This document shows, one piece after another, positions 1 to 12,392 of a DNA stretch of 64,000 nt. The first letter of the stretch is position 1, and each line of letters starts with the position of its first letter. Origin of the DNA: Annulohypoxylon bovei var. microspora (Eukaryota; Ascomycota; Sordariomycetes; Xylariales; Hypoxylaceae); assembly GCA_022836615.1 (NCBI GenBank), contig MU405385.1, forward strand, positions 1 through 64,000, in the 5' to 3' direction. Both the position numbers and the translations under genes were made by a program. The notes beneath the pieces are model-generated. The model searched no databases, was not told the DNA's origin, and worked only from the letters and a program-made list of their open reading frames with translations.

Positions 1-700
1 TACAATGGTCAGTTGAGTGCTTTTTTTACAATGGTTGACTGAGCTTTACAGTGGTATGGTCCGGTGAAAAGCCTTCACCAAAAAACCCCTGTAATAGTAA
101 GGTGTGGGTCCTTTTATTTGTGGGGTAATGGTCAGTTCATCTATATTCCCGACATCAGCGCACGAGCAGCAGGGATAGCTACAGCGCGTTTCTAGCTCGC
201 CCTTCTCGTCTAGCGGTGTTCCTTGCTTGATGTCCATCTTCGCGAATGATCGTAGGATTAGATACCCCGCGCTTCCGAGATGAAGATGAAAATACGCGCC
301 GCGCAATCGAAAGAAATTACTCAATGTAACGGTGGGAGTGGTCACCGGCGAGGCCTGCATAATGCAAGTGGTGGCATAGCGAGGGATACATAGCACACCG
401 CATCGCCAGGAATGGAAGGTTCCTCTATTATATCGAGCACGCGAGTTGGTCACGACCACCCGGCAACACTAAGACATTGTCTCTCTTGCTCTTGCTATTT
501 GGAGACAATCCATTGTAATTTATCTTTATCTCACTGGTCCAAATTCTTGTCCCTTGGCTTGTCTGTTTCTCCAGCGACGCCGTTGAGGAATGTATGTATT
601 GATTAACCATTCATAGAGGCTATGATACAGGGCATATAACTTACATTCGTTTACTCTGCTTCTCTCCGTCTTTCTGCAGCGGGGAGTTGATTTGGTCGCG
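1..700. other. Region upstream of the GH92 gene
   Basis: I see no convincing gene here. Near the left edge an ACAATGG-type motif recurs within the first 130 bases (around 2, 29 and 125), which may be the end of a larger repeat cut by the window. Two open frames on opposite strands lack good starts and have no family features. The last 100 bases before the mannosidase start are pyrimidine-rich, as expected for a fungal promoter or leader. Confidence 0.4.
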
Positions 701-3700
701 ATGCATTCATTCAACTCGCGCCTAAGATCTATTGCTCTGGCCATCGCCGCGACAACCCTTGGGAATGTTGCCGCCGCCGACTTTGATCCCCTCACTTATG
801 TTGATCAACTGATCGGAAGCAGCAATGGAGGCAACGTGTTCCCAGGTGCCTCGCTCCCTTACGGCATGGCGAAAGCCGTCGCCGACACCACCAGCGGCAG
901 CAACCAGGGTGGCTTCACGCTCGACGGCACTCCTATCTCTGGCTTTTCCGCGATGCATGACTCAGGAACGGGAGGATCGCCATCTCTAGGGAATTTCCCG
1001 CTCTTCCCGTACGCGAGCTGTCCGAATGATGATATTGATCAGTGCGAGTTTCCCAAGAAAACTCGGGCTGCCGATCATGGGTCGTTTACCGACAGTAGCG
1101 TCGTGGCGCGCCCGGGATATTTTGAGGTCACGCTAAACTCTGGCATCAATGTTGCGATGACGACTACCTTGCACACTGCATTGTTCCGGTTCACCTTTTC
1201 GGGGACGGGTGCTAATGGCTCGCATCCTCTCATCTTACAAGACTTAACGGATCTCTCGGACTCGCGTCAAGATAACGCTACAGTTTCTGTTGATGGCACA
1301 ACTGGAAGAATCACAGGCAGTGGCCGTTTCCAGTCCAGCTTTTCCCAGGGACAATAGTGAGTCTAACTCGGGGCTATTTATCCCATTCATCTGCATATTG
1401 TAGATTTCTTCCTCCAACGGGAACCCTCGCTCCAAGCCACAAACTTAAATACCTACCCAATTCTTTGAATTATTACTTATAAGGAGAAACTACTAACTCC
1501 GGAAAATATAGTGTACTTCACTTTTGCACCGATTTCTCAGGTTCTAAAATCCTTGACAATGGCATCTTCGTAAATAGTAGGGCTAGTACGGATGCCAAGA
1601 ATTTGACCATCTCCAGGTCAATCAATGGGTATCCTCTTCCTGGAGGAGCCTTCGTTCGCTTTGAGTCTGCAGACCCAGTCCTTGCTCGGGTTGGCTTGAG
1701 CTTCATAAGCCCCGAGCAAGCATGTTCCAATGCCGAAGCCGAGATTCCAGACTACGACTTCGATGGGATTGAACAAGCTGCTTCCGATGCCTGGAGGCAG
1801 AAGCTCAGTCCCATCACCATTTCTCAAGGTGAAGTAGATGATGATTACGTAAAGAATTTCTACTCCGGCATCTATAGGTCTGTGATCCTTATTGTTATTC
1901 CGCAGAATGCAGACATTGTACATTCTCTTCTACTTGATAGGTTAATAAGCGTCACTCCTTACTAATCACTATAAGGAGGTGCTTAGTAATCAATTTAGAT
2001 AGGGGTTAATGCTGTGCATCTGGACATCAACAAGACAATAAGAAAACTACCTACTAACCTATATCATAGAACAATGGTGAACCCTCAGAACTATACTGGG
2101 GAAAATCCCCTTTTCGACAACGGCGAGCCATACTTCGACTCCTTCTATTGGTAAGTAAACAGAGCGTGAAAGAAAAAATGAACTTACTAACATGCGAGCA
2201 CCGAAGCCTTTGGGACAGTTTCCGAAGCCAGATTCCCTTTCTAACTCTAACCGATCCGAGTGCTGTAGCAGAAATGGTACGCTCCTTGATAGATACGTAC
2301 AAATATGAGGGATGGCTCCCCGATTGCCGTATGACCTTTAGCAAAGGTTACACGCAGGTAAGGACTGACAGACCTCGCAGTTGGGTAAGACTAATAGCTC
2401 GCAGGGTGGCTCGAACGCTGATATAGTTCTTGCTGATGCATTTTTGAAAGGTATCACGGATGGTATTGACGTAAGTAAGCCCAACAATAATCGCATGCAG
2501 AACTGTCATCAAGTCAATCAAGTTAAAAATATTTTTGACCCGAGTGGGTCTGAGATTTATGAAGATATTCAGACCCCCTATGATGCTGACTAAGCCGCGT
2601 CAATTATGGAATATCGTCAAATAAGTCAGAAGTTTTTGAAACTTAACACAACTTGATGGAAGCTCGGAATTGTATTCTCATATTATATACTAACTTATCC
2701 TTTTAAAGTGGGATGTAGGTTACGAAGCTGTTGTAAAAGACGCTGAAGTAGAACCTTTCGACTGGTCAAGTCAAGGACGTGGCGGTATGGATAGTTGGAA
2801 AGCTCTAGGCTATATTCCAGTGCAAGATTTTGACTACATCGGCTTCGGTACCATGACTAGAAGCATCTCACGTACTCTCGAGTACAGCTACAACGACTTT
2901 GTAATAAGTCTGTTCAGTCAAGCACGGGGTAACACCGCCGACACAGAGAAATACCTTCGGTCTAGCGAGAACTGGAAGAGTCTATACAGGTCAGATCAGA
3001 CGTCATATTTTGCAGCTGGTCAAGATACTGGCTATGTCGGATTCTTCCAGCCGAAGTATCTGAATTCAACGTGGGGCTACCAAGACCCTTTGTGGTGCAG
3101 CAATATTGACAATGCTGGTACTGTCTGTAGTCTTGTACGTATAGACAATATACCCGGTTTTATTGCGTTGTACAAGTCACTAACATATTAAATAGCAAAA
3201 CACAGCCCATGAAACATTTGAATCAAGTGTCTGGGAGTATGGTTTCTTCGTACCGCACAACCAGGGAGACTTGATCACCCTCTACGGTGGCCCTGACCAA
3301 TTTGTCCGCCGACTCGACTTCCTACACGACAATAACATTACATACATCGGAAACGAACCCGCCTTCCTTACGGTCTTTCAATATCATTATGCGGGCCGCC
3401 CCGGGAAATCCGCAGCGCGTGCACATTTTTATATCCCCCGATTCTTTGACACGACCCCTGATGGCCTTCCAGGAAACGATGATAGCGGGGCAATGGGATC
3501 GTTTGTCGCATTCTCGATGATGGGTCTATTCCCCAACCCGGGCCAGGACGTCTATCTAATTATTCCCCCGTTCTTCGAGAGCATAAACATCACGAACCCG
3601 CAAACTGGGAAAACTGCCACTATTAGCAATGTCAACTTCGACCCCACTTACCAGGCTATCTATATTCAGAGCGCAACACTGGATGGCGAACCGTACACGA

Positions 3701-3912
3701 AGAACTGGGTTGACCATAGCTTTTTCGCCGAGGGCAAGGAGCTAGTTCTCACCCTAGGCAGGAACGAAAGTTCGTGGGGTACTGCTGTCAAGGATCTACC
3801 ACCGAGCATAGGGGATTATACGGGATTCAATGAGACATCTTCTGCAAGGAGGCTGCGTAGCATCAGGTCAAGGTATTCTCCAAATTTTGGGAAAGGGCTT
3901 GGGCTCAACTAG
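701..3912 (+). CDS. Secreted GH92 alpha-mannosidase, seven exons
   Basis: Spliced model: 701-1356, 1512-1877, 2070-2150, 2207-2357, 2405-2470, 2709-3134, 3196-3912. It reads without interruption for 820 residues, and all six introns are GT-AG with consistent phase. ATG 701 is preferred because it gives a typical signal peptide (basic start, then an Ala/Leu-rich core ending near AAA-DF at about residue 25). GH92 hallmarks follow: YVDQLIGSSNGGNVFPGA at the start of the mature protein, DSFR and YEGWLPDCRM near 375-405, KGYTQGGSNAD near 415, VWEYGFFVPH near 595, the conserved GNEP Glu near 634 and GNDDSGAMGS near 675. Family knowledge: GH92 enzymes are exo-alpha-mannosidases, mostly alpha-1,2, that need calcium and trim N- or O-glycans. 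The protein is probably secreted or vacuolar and acts on mannoprotein glycans. It has normal length and no missing key residue that I can see. Confidence 0.93.
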
Positions 3913-4197
3913 TTAGTAGATGCGCGAGATATGGTATACCTACCTAGAAGCTAGAACTGTACAAAGAGGAGACCGCAGAGTAGTAATAATAACTCAGTAA
4001 TTCCCCTATTGATTCAACAAGACATTCTCAATTTTAGGTGCCATGTAATTGTGGTAGGCATGAAATCAAAGACCCATGATGAGGTTTTGATATTACACTT
4101 CGGCTTACTAAAGAGCCTATGTAGGTATACCAATCAAAGCAAGAATGAATTAATACACTACAGTGAGCTCTGGTGCTCACGTTAGGATTAGTAATAT
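3913..4197. other. 3' flank of the GH92 gene
   Basis: No coding signal. It probably holds the mannosidase 3' UTR. A short hairpin-like sequence (GTGAGC...GCTCAC) lies near 4163-4180, just before the solo LTR. Confidence 0.4.
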
Positions 4198-4476
4198 TGT
4201 TCTGGAGCAGGGCTCCAGCAACCGGGGACCTGGCTAAAGCGACAGCTACACTGACGACAGCTAGGCTGACGATACTGAGGCATGTATGACGAGGGATCTC
4301 TGATCAGGGGAGAACTGGTATCTAGAATGAGTGGCAAGCCATGGCTAGGAGCTATGATACGAAAGGAGTGATATGTATGAAGCTAAGTGACAAGATCGTG
4401 GGAAAGGCCACGATGGCTAGCTATATACAGGTGCTGTATCACATGACCAGTGGATACGGGGCTCTGCCCCTGATCA
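4198..4476 (-). mobile_element. Solo LTR of a small LTR retroelement family
   Basis: This 279-bp unit begins TGTTCTGGAG and ends CCCTGATCA, so it has TG...CA ends. It is flanked on both sides by ATAT (4194-4197 and 4477-4480), an apparent 4-bp target duplication. Its reverse complement matches the two direct repeats at 56349-56601 and 57818-58080 over their whole length: the CACGTGATA-like box, the TATATA box, the AGCCATCGTGGCC palindrome, the AGATACCAGTTCTCCCTTGA-like block and the CCCCGGTTACTGGAGCCCTG-like end. Most differences are C-to-T or G-to-A in the other copies, so this copy is the least mutated. No internal sequence or second LTR is present, as expected after LTR-LTR recombination. 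Confidence 0.8.
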
Positions 4477-7400
4477 ATATAAGTGTCAGGGGTCTCATAT
4501 GTTTTGTTCAAGGCTGCAAGATAATTATATAAACATATCGTCGGCTATAAACACTATAGAGCCTACCTAGGTACCTAGGTACTTACCTAATAGTTGCCCT
4601 TTAATATTACCTCGACGATATTACCTAAGTTAACGTAAGTGCCCTATAAAGGAATTACCTTACCAAATACAAATTTGCGATACTACTTAGGTAGGTACTT
4701 ACTATAGCTATTCCTTTAACCGACTTAGTTTACAGATCTTAGTACATCTCATCGTAGGTATGTAGTAGCCTACTAACCTAACCTAGCACCCACAGAAGCC
4801 ACTCAGGTATGAGTTCTTATTAGCTGACTACTACTCTATCTGTATTAGGTATAGTCTACCATACCTAAAGGGCCCTATAATTAAGGGGCATCACCAATTG
4901 TAGTATTTCATGGTAACTGTGAGTTATCGACCATGAAGAAGCTGCCTTTATTGCATCATATAACAACCACTAGGACAAGGTATCTTGATAATCTTGGATA
5001 TGTCAACGTATCATGTAATCAGATTGGCACAGGTTATCAAGATGCCGAAAGACGCCGAAGGCTGCCCGCTCGCCTGAATAGTGACGTTCATTTATGCTTA
5101 ATAGAACTGTCTTGGCGTCATTCGCCTCAGACAGTGATGAGGGTGTTTACTGATAATCTAATTCTAACGATGACTGCAACGACACCGAATACAACAGCGA
5201 TAACGGCTAGTTGATTCTAGGTAGCTGGAGCTCACCGGGAAACCTCGGCTGTAGGAACGTGGGCGGCAGGCAAGAAACGCGCTCCTCAAAGCCCACCGAA
5301 TATTTGCGGGCTGGCATGCTGCCAGCGTCGTCATCATCTGCACGCGTTTCCCATCTCGATCTCGTCGCTGGAGTATTAGCCGGTGGGGGTACAGCGAGCT
5401 TATTGCTATACAGGCGACCCTCTCGGCGGCCTACTTACCTTTTCTCCTACCAGAGCTGCGATTTACAGCTCGACACATGCATACCTGGGTACTTATGCAT
5501 GAACCGCCCGGGGATGCGACGCTGGCATGCCGCGAGCCATCTCCAACGTTAGCACCGGGGCATATCTGGGAGAGAAAAGCGGAAACGATCGCCTTTTCTC
5601 TGCAACTTTGGGACTCCGCCATGGCGTGAGCTATCAGGCCTTGCGTCAAGATCGCCGTCCACGGAGTGTGGGCTCCAGACGTAAGGCTCTGCAACGGCGT
5701 GGGCTGTCATATACAAATTCCTTCTCTATACTAAATGATACCTTTAATGACATATAGATACTGAAACGTCTTTGCTATACTAAATATACATCATATTGAC
5801 ATCGGAATGTTTCACTTCTTTGGAATCTTCGATCTCTACTCCGCCTCTTGCTACATTGAGTATTGATCTAGAACCACGAGCTATTTATCATCCCTGAGCC
5901 AAGGCTGTGAGGCACACTCCTCTTGACCACTCATCGCTAACAGATAGGCCGAAGTTACATACCTATCCAAGAAGATATCTCAGGTCCCGTTATTATCATA
6001 TGCCCGCAACAAGGCTCTGTATGGTTCACCAAGGGGCTTAGTGTAGCTGAGATACAGCTACCTATCGTAGAACCCCCCTCTCCGACTGCCGAATACCGCA
6101 GCGTATACATACAGCTCCAGCCTCATCACAAGCTAGAATACCTACGCAATTGGGCCACCATAGCCCAATCCGGCGGAACCAACTCGCAGGATATCCACAA
6201 ATCAGACGTCCCCTCCCCGCGCCCCCTCTCGTTCACGAAGCATGGTGCGTCCAGTGGTCCCCATTTGACGGCTCCCACAGACGAGATAAGTCCCGAGATT
6301 GTCCACTCGGATAAGCAAGGCTACCATTGCGCCGAAAGCCCAACGGCCACCCAATGAAGCTCCGAACCGCTTTCGCACGGTTACACACGGGAAGATGGGC
6401 ACCTGGATAAGGTGTATCAGAAACGTTCGAGTTGCACAATCTCGAAGAAGCGGACACACATTAGTTTTGTTTTGGCCGTGGCTAGGTACCTACCTAGGCA
6501 AACCTGATGGATGGGGAGGTTACACATTCGGCTATCTTCCTACTGCTAAACCGTCCCATTCGTCCCCTCGATACCAATCTCACAGAGCTAGCGCGAATAT
6601 TGGGATGAATGTTCCTGACATTAGAACGACGCCAGTCCCGTTCGACCACGTTGCAAATCAGCAGTTTTCTTTGGTCGAAATAGTCGGTTTGCCGCACGCT
6701 CTGGTATGCTCACCCCCTAAACGCGAGCTAGAGGGAAGCTTGGGCAGTGTTATAAATTAACTAAACCGACGATGGGCATCAACCAAACTTGTCGGTGATG
6801 TGTCTCTATCTTAGTAGTGGGCTACAATCACGATCTCATGAAGCGGTGTAGCTCGGTCGAATAGACATGTGACCAGCCCGTCCACCTAGGAAAGACTCGC
6901 GACGGTGTTCTAAGGTCCGGAGAGCTGCGAGTAAGCGATGCCGTCATAATCGTATGAATATAGAGGTGTTTGCAGAGGGCTAAAGTCGCATCTAACGGTC
7001 GAGATGAAGATTTGGGCACCGAATCGCCCAGTCTGGCATCTTGAGCCTTAAAACGTCTGAGGGGTAGGAATCGGACCAGCCAAGATGCAAGTTCTGTGAT
7101 AGCGCCTGCAGTGGAGCTGTCCGAACGGGATATCTACCGTTGAAGTCAATCGCCGACCCGGAGGAACTCGTAAGTTTCGGCGAGTGCTCCGCTACAACTA
7201 TATTCGCATGTATGATAGCTCGTATTGGCAATTCGAAGAGCTCGACTGGATAATACGACCATGATAGGAGGTAGTTTAGGTAGTAAAAAGGTTCAGCTGG
7301 TAAGTCTTTATTACTTTCTCTCAGGGGAGCATGCCGAACCCCGTTTTACTAATGTGTCACCGTAGTAATTCTCTGCTAGTTAAGTGGAAGGTCTTCGCGA

Positions 7401-10400
7401 CCTGGGGCCGATTCGGAGCAAGATGCTCGCTCGATAATGATGCTACAGAAGCTGCCGAGTCCCAAAGTCGTTAGAGTACCAACCTCCGAGACAACAAAAT
7501 CATGCTGCTAGAAGATGATTCAGGAGGTTGAAGCTAATGCCGAGAACCGTTGAGAATTCAGATCTTCTTCCAGATTTCAATTTAATAGGGCGGCGGTGCC
7601 TTTCCACTCGAGATTTCCCCAGGGACGTTCTAACCAGATGTTCTCCGTCTCGCATAGATCTTCTCTCGACCTTCTAGGGTCGTCTCGGTAAGAATTTAAC
7701 GTGTGCGTCGATCAACGAGCCTTAGTAAATCCTCCCCTCAGATAAAATATGATCAGAGCTTGTAGTTCAGTCTCACGAGGAGAGGTAGTGATGATCTTTG
7801 GAGCTAGCTCTTGACAGTAAGCTTAGCTTCGACTTAGCCTTGAGCCGTCCGGAGCAAGATTTTAACCTAGCGAGATGATCCGAACGGCACAGGTATATTA
7901 TTATTTGCTAGCGCAACCGCTGAACCGGTACATATAACGTTCCACGATGGTTTTTGGTATTCTAGCAGCCGTGATTTACCACGATGATAGACGATGATCG
8001 ACCCGCCGCTATGGAATATAGGCAGAGAAGTCCGACTTCCAACGGCATTCCACATCCTAGATGCCGATCTGATGAGGCGAGAATTCTATTTGTAGTAGTA
8101 AGGTGGTCGGTTATCTAAGGAGAATTCAGAAAGGTGAATGATCAACAATCGTGCCGTGTATTTCAGGCTTTTTTTGAGCGGCGTGCGTGAGACTACTAGG
8201 AAGAAAGCAATCAATCTTGATGCCAAGAGGCCTAGCCAGAAGAGCCATCTGCTTCCTATCCATCCAAAAATCTTGATTCTGTGGATCCGAATGGCATCAA
8301 AGTGGTGCTAGCCCACCACGGAGTCTTCTTAAGCATTTACCAAGGTCTAACATATCTGCCCCTCACGATGATGGAGCACTATGTAGGCCTAACTAGAGGT
8401 GAGGTTTAGTTAACCAGTCCCACGGTAACTAAATTCAAGTCGTGTAAGAAATAGGCGTGGCTTGGCGCTCACCTTATGGAACCTCGTGGTCTGCATTATG
8501 TATGAGTGTTAACGTAAGAACCGCAAATAGGGGAGGGGTTTTGGGTCGATGTATCTTGAAGTACTGCTTCTAGCTTAGAATTAGGCGCTCCGTACGTTAG
8601 CCTCATAGAGCATTAGGATGGAGTATGGTGTTATTACAGTCGAATTAATATGGAAACAGGGATTCGCCGGTGCCCCTAGCCAATACAGAGCTATACGACC
8701 GATTGATTAGCGGCTTGCGCAAGATATGCGAATGCAAAATGCACCTCAATGGGTCCTCGCATATACTCGCATATACTCGCAGGGGAGCGTTTGGAGGAAA
8801 CCGTAGCAATAAACAGAACATACCCATACCTACACGCCCGCTTGAACATTCTCGATTATGATGGACCCCTATCTTTGAGTCTTCACCATCCCACGCTTTG
8901 GCTTAGTTCTGTGCTAGTTCATACTGGTTCATACACCTATGGCCAAATAGGCAACGTAGGTGATCTGCGCATACCTCTGTACGGTTTAACTAGCCGACGT
9001 TACTTAGCACCGCTCACCCCTGCTACTTGGGGGTTATGCGCCCGTACGTATACGGCCAGGAATGTCCTGATGTCGAAATTCGAGGGTGGAGTACGGTATG
9101 TTTGCTGTAAAGCTACCTAGGTATAGACGCAGGTAGGTATAGACGCGCTCTGTTTGTCCGTTCTACCTACTAGCTGGCTACGTTCGGTTTTCGGTGAGTT
9201 TCATATGTACCTACCTGCAACGCCTGGCACGCGTTCGGTTATCACAAGTCTTGATCGCCAAGATGTCGTCGAATTATGACTAGATCCAACCCCAGAATCC
9301 AGAGACATCTTCTTCGGGGCAGCCCGGAGACACGCTTTCTGGAAGCTGCATGCGACGCTCGTCTGAGCCGTGCATGTTAACGATCTAGCCCGAAATACTC
9401 ATACTCCCCGTGTCCCTTCACTCTGGCCCCCCTCTTCGGAGATCATATTTACCGTGTGCTTGCGTATCTGACTATCGTATTGGGCAGTGATGCTGCCGCA
9501 GCCCGTGAAAATGATGCCACAGTGCAGCGAGGAAGATTAGCGACGATGTACGATGACCTCGTCATAAATCTTTAGTGTTGTGCGACCGCAAACCCACTGT
9601 CGACTTCCTGCATCGCGTGTCTCATCTCATATGAGGCGCGTTGATGCCCATATGCCCGCGATCCTACGCCCATCAAAGTGTTGAGGATACCACACGACGG
9701 GCGAGTGTGGGTCATCTAATGTAACCTGACAGTTCAAGCCTCATGAGAGGTTGTTACACACGCTTTGGAATAGTTCTGGGATTGAGCTAGGTACGGAGAG
9801 TAGGCCTCAAGGGCCGGCAAGTTTCCGAGACCCAAATGAGGATTACCGCGACCAAAGATTTCCGGGGAACCATGAACTATGCAAATCAGTGGTAAAATAC
9901 CCCAATACGGCGTCTAACATACGTGGAATAGTTAATGGAGATCGTGGGGGTCAGGCTTGGATACAAGTTTGTTGGTACCTACTCTGCCGTACTCCTTTAC
10001 CGTTACTGTGATATCTTGACTAACTAACCTAGTTCTGCCTCTCCAGGTGGAGAAATGTCAGACCCCAACCTGCAAAAGCAACTATCCCCGTAAATGATGG
10101 TACATCAGTCTCCTATGCAAACCCAGATGCCGAAGCATAGGCAGGTAGGCAGGTAGAGCAGGTTGGGGCAGCCTTTATTCTCCTATGACGACGTTATGGG
10201 ACGATTTTTGGATTCCATAATATCTTAATTAGTTATTGATTAAACCTGCCAGAAACATGATTGGCTTACCCTCTCGTCGGCATCAGCTATAAGCATGGTC
10301 AGCGAATCAGAGATGACTATTATCTACCAGTAGGATCTACACTCCCGCACACTGTACATAATAGAAACTTACTACATTACTTGATAGGGAGGAATTTGAG

Positions 10401-11993
10401 ATGCGCTTAGTGATGGCTGTGAATTTAAGAAACATCGTCAATTTAGGTATGTTATCCGTTGTCGCGAGATGTTGCGAGAGAAAAACTTCATAGAAAACCA
10501 CGAGAAGAGTTGTTTTACTTAAGAAGCAAAAAAAATTCAATCTGTCATTTTAATTATTTTTAAGATTTATCATTTGTAATAAACCACAAACGATTAACAG
10601 ATCTGCGATTTGGATCCCGCTTCCCGCTAGAAGGTTCGAACCCCTGAACAAGAACAAGGATAACCTAGAAGCCTTAAGAACTGATGGTATAGCTACCACG
10701 TTGGACGTTCCTTGTCGCTATGCCCGGGAGAAAATCGCGGAGCTGGTCGCAGAAAAAAAAAAGTAAATTTCTGCATCCCTATTGGTTCTTTAAGGGGTGT
10801 CAAGGGTTACGAACCATTAGCACAGCTGTAATCCCCGTATTCCGATAAAGCCCCATTGAAGCCATCAGCTCTCATCGAACCCTACATACATATCGATAGA
10901 TATCCGCTGTGGAATTTAAGGCTTCAGGTATGGGATTCTCCAGCCTCGACATTGCGGCTCAATCACCTTCGTCTCGTGCCCTATTGTTTCGGGCCGAGTG
11001 GCCCTTCGGAATCTATCCGGGCGTCGCTGTGAACACATCCCAACTTGGACGTTTCGGAAGTCGGGTCAGATGCGAGCTGCTATCAATAGCCAGTCATAAA
11101 TATCATCTGGGGTAACACAGCAGCATCCCCAGACTTATCAGAGGCTGACTGGGTGTCGGTTTGAGACGATCGACCCGGGAAGGATTCTCACCTGGGTTGT
11201 TATGTTAGCATGAAGAGGTTATATGTAGGAGTTCTTGTATCCGTGTCGTACCCCTTCACTCGGTCGAATAGGGGATGCAGACGATGATGTATGTAGATGC
11301 ACGTCGCTAAATAAACTCTAGAGTTCGTGAATGCATGACAGTAACAGCGAAAGGCAGAGCAGGACGCCACAGCCGGGGTCGGATGGTCCATCCGTGAAGC
11401 CCGGTCGAATCAGATTCTCCCCATCTTCCCAACCTGTTGTCTCGTTTCCTAATCTTCTCCCCCGATCCCAACTTTTTACAGAACACCATGCTTATTATCC
11501 AAAGATGGACGCAATCCGTTTCGGAACTCGTTTTCCATCGCTAGGTTATCGCAGGGGTTCCAAGCTTTTGACCCTTAATAGCCGCTTTTATTCCCGCTAG
11601 TATCGCTTTACTCATCGCCCCCAACGAAATACCAATAGTCGTCGTAAGACTTCGATGCTCTTGGATAATGAGAAAAAGAGGAGACGATTCTGTTGATAAT
11701 CAATCGAACATTGACATGGAAACCGAAAGTCTTAAACTAGCGGTCATCTCCAGTGATTGGAGTCAAGCCACCTTCGTCAAGCGCAAACCAAGCGCAAACA
11801 ATATTGCTACCTATGTAGCAAGCAGTAGAACGGCAGAATAGCAGAATACGACATTGCTAATACTTCGTACCAACTCTTTTTATAGCGTTAAAGAGCTGAT
11901 TGTCATTTAGGTGGTGATAAGTACGAAAAATCTCCGACCCGAGAGAAATCCTGCGGGACTTGCGCTATGTATATAGCACTATAACACCACACT
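4477..11993. other. Gene-poor region, no supported gene
   Basis: About 7.5 kb of near-normal base composition with no frame longer than 153 codons and no recognisable domain. The longest frame, 6299-6760, has no family features and a composition like its surroundings. Visible small structures are dispersed TAGGTACCTA-type sequences (near 4566, 6484, 9117, 9212), a triple ATACTCGCAT repeat near 8758-8782 and a doubled AGGTATAGACGC near 9118-9146. It could hold non-coding RNA or decayed transposon sequence, but I cannot support either. Confidence 0.5.
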
Positions 11994-12392
11994 CAGCGCA
12001 TGGATCAGGCCAGGCCAGTCAGGCTTGGGGCAATGAACTGATCTGATTAGCCAGTTAGAAAGTAATGAACTGAACCAGCCAGTTTAATCAGTTAAACTGA
12101 TCAGATTGAAAGAAAAAGTGGGACCCATGGTAGTAATTTTATCGATAAAGAAACAGAATTGATTACTAATATATGACTAATCGACAATAAAAGTAAACAC
12201 TTGAACACCAATTAAAACACGTATAAAAGTTGGTATTTTTCAAAAATTTTCTGTATTTTGGCCTGATGGCCTGTCAGTCAGAAAATCGGAACGAACTGAT
12301 CTGACCAGTTCATAAAAAATCAAAAACTGACTGGGCCTGACCTGACTTGACTGATTCAGGCCAGTTTTGAGCCTGGCCTAATCCAAGCGCTG
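11994..12392. mobile_element. hAT-type MITE, 399 bp
   Basis: The ends are CAGCGC(A/T)TGGAT(C/T)AGGCCAGGC in inverted orientation, matching at about 20 of 22 positions. The element is flanked by an exact 8-bp duplication, ACCACACT (11986-11993 and 12393-12400). CAGNG-type ends with 8-bp target duplications are the signature of the hAT superfamily. The interior has many short CAGTT/CTGATCTGA-like words in both orientations, like hAT subterminal transposase-binding repeats. There is no transposase frame, so it would depend on an autonomous relative elsewhere. Confidence 0.85.

Noticed and set aside
46..459. 137-codon minus-strand frame at the left edge
   Set aside because: It begins with GTG and shows no family features; its composition matches the non-coding surroundings.
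6299..6760. 153-codon plus-strand frame in the gene-poor region
   Set aside because: No domain, no splice partners and no coding-like bias; a shorter frame occupies the opposite strand.
10638..10650. GGTTCGAACCCC as a tRNA B-box
   Set aside because: It is a palindromic word with no A-box or acceptor stem at a suitable distance.
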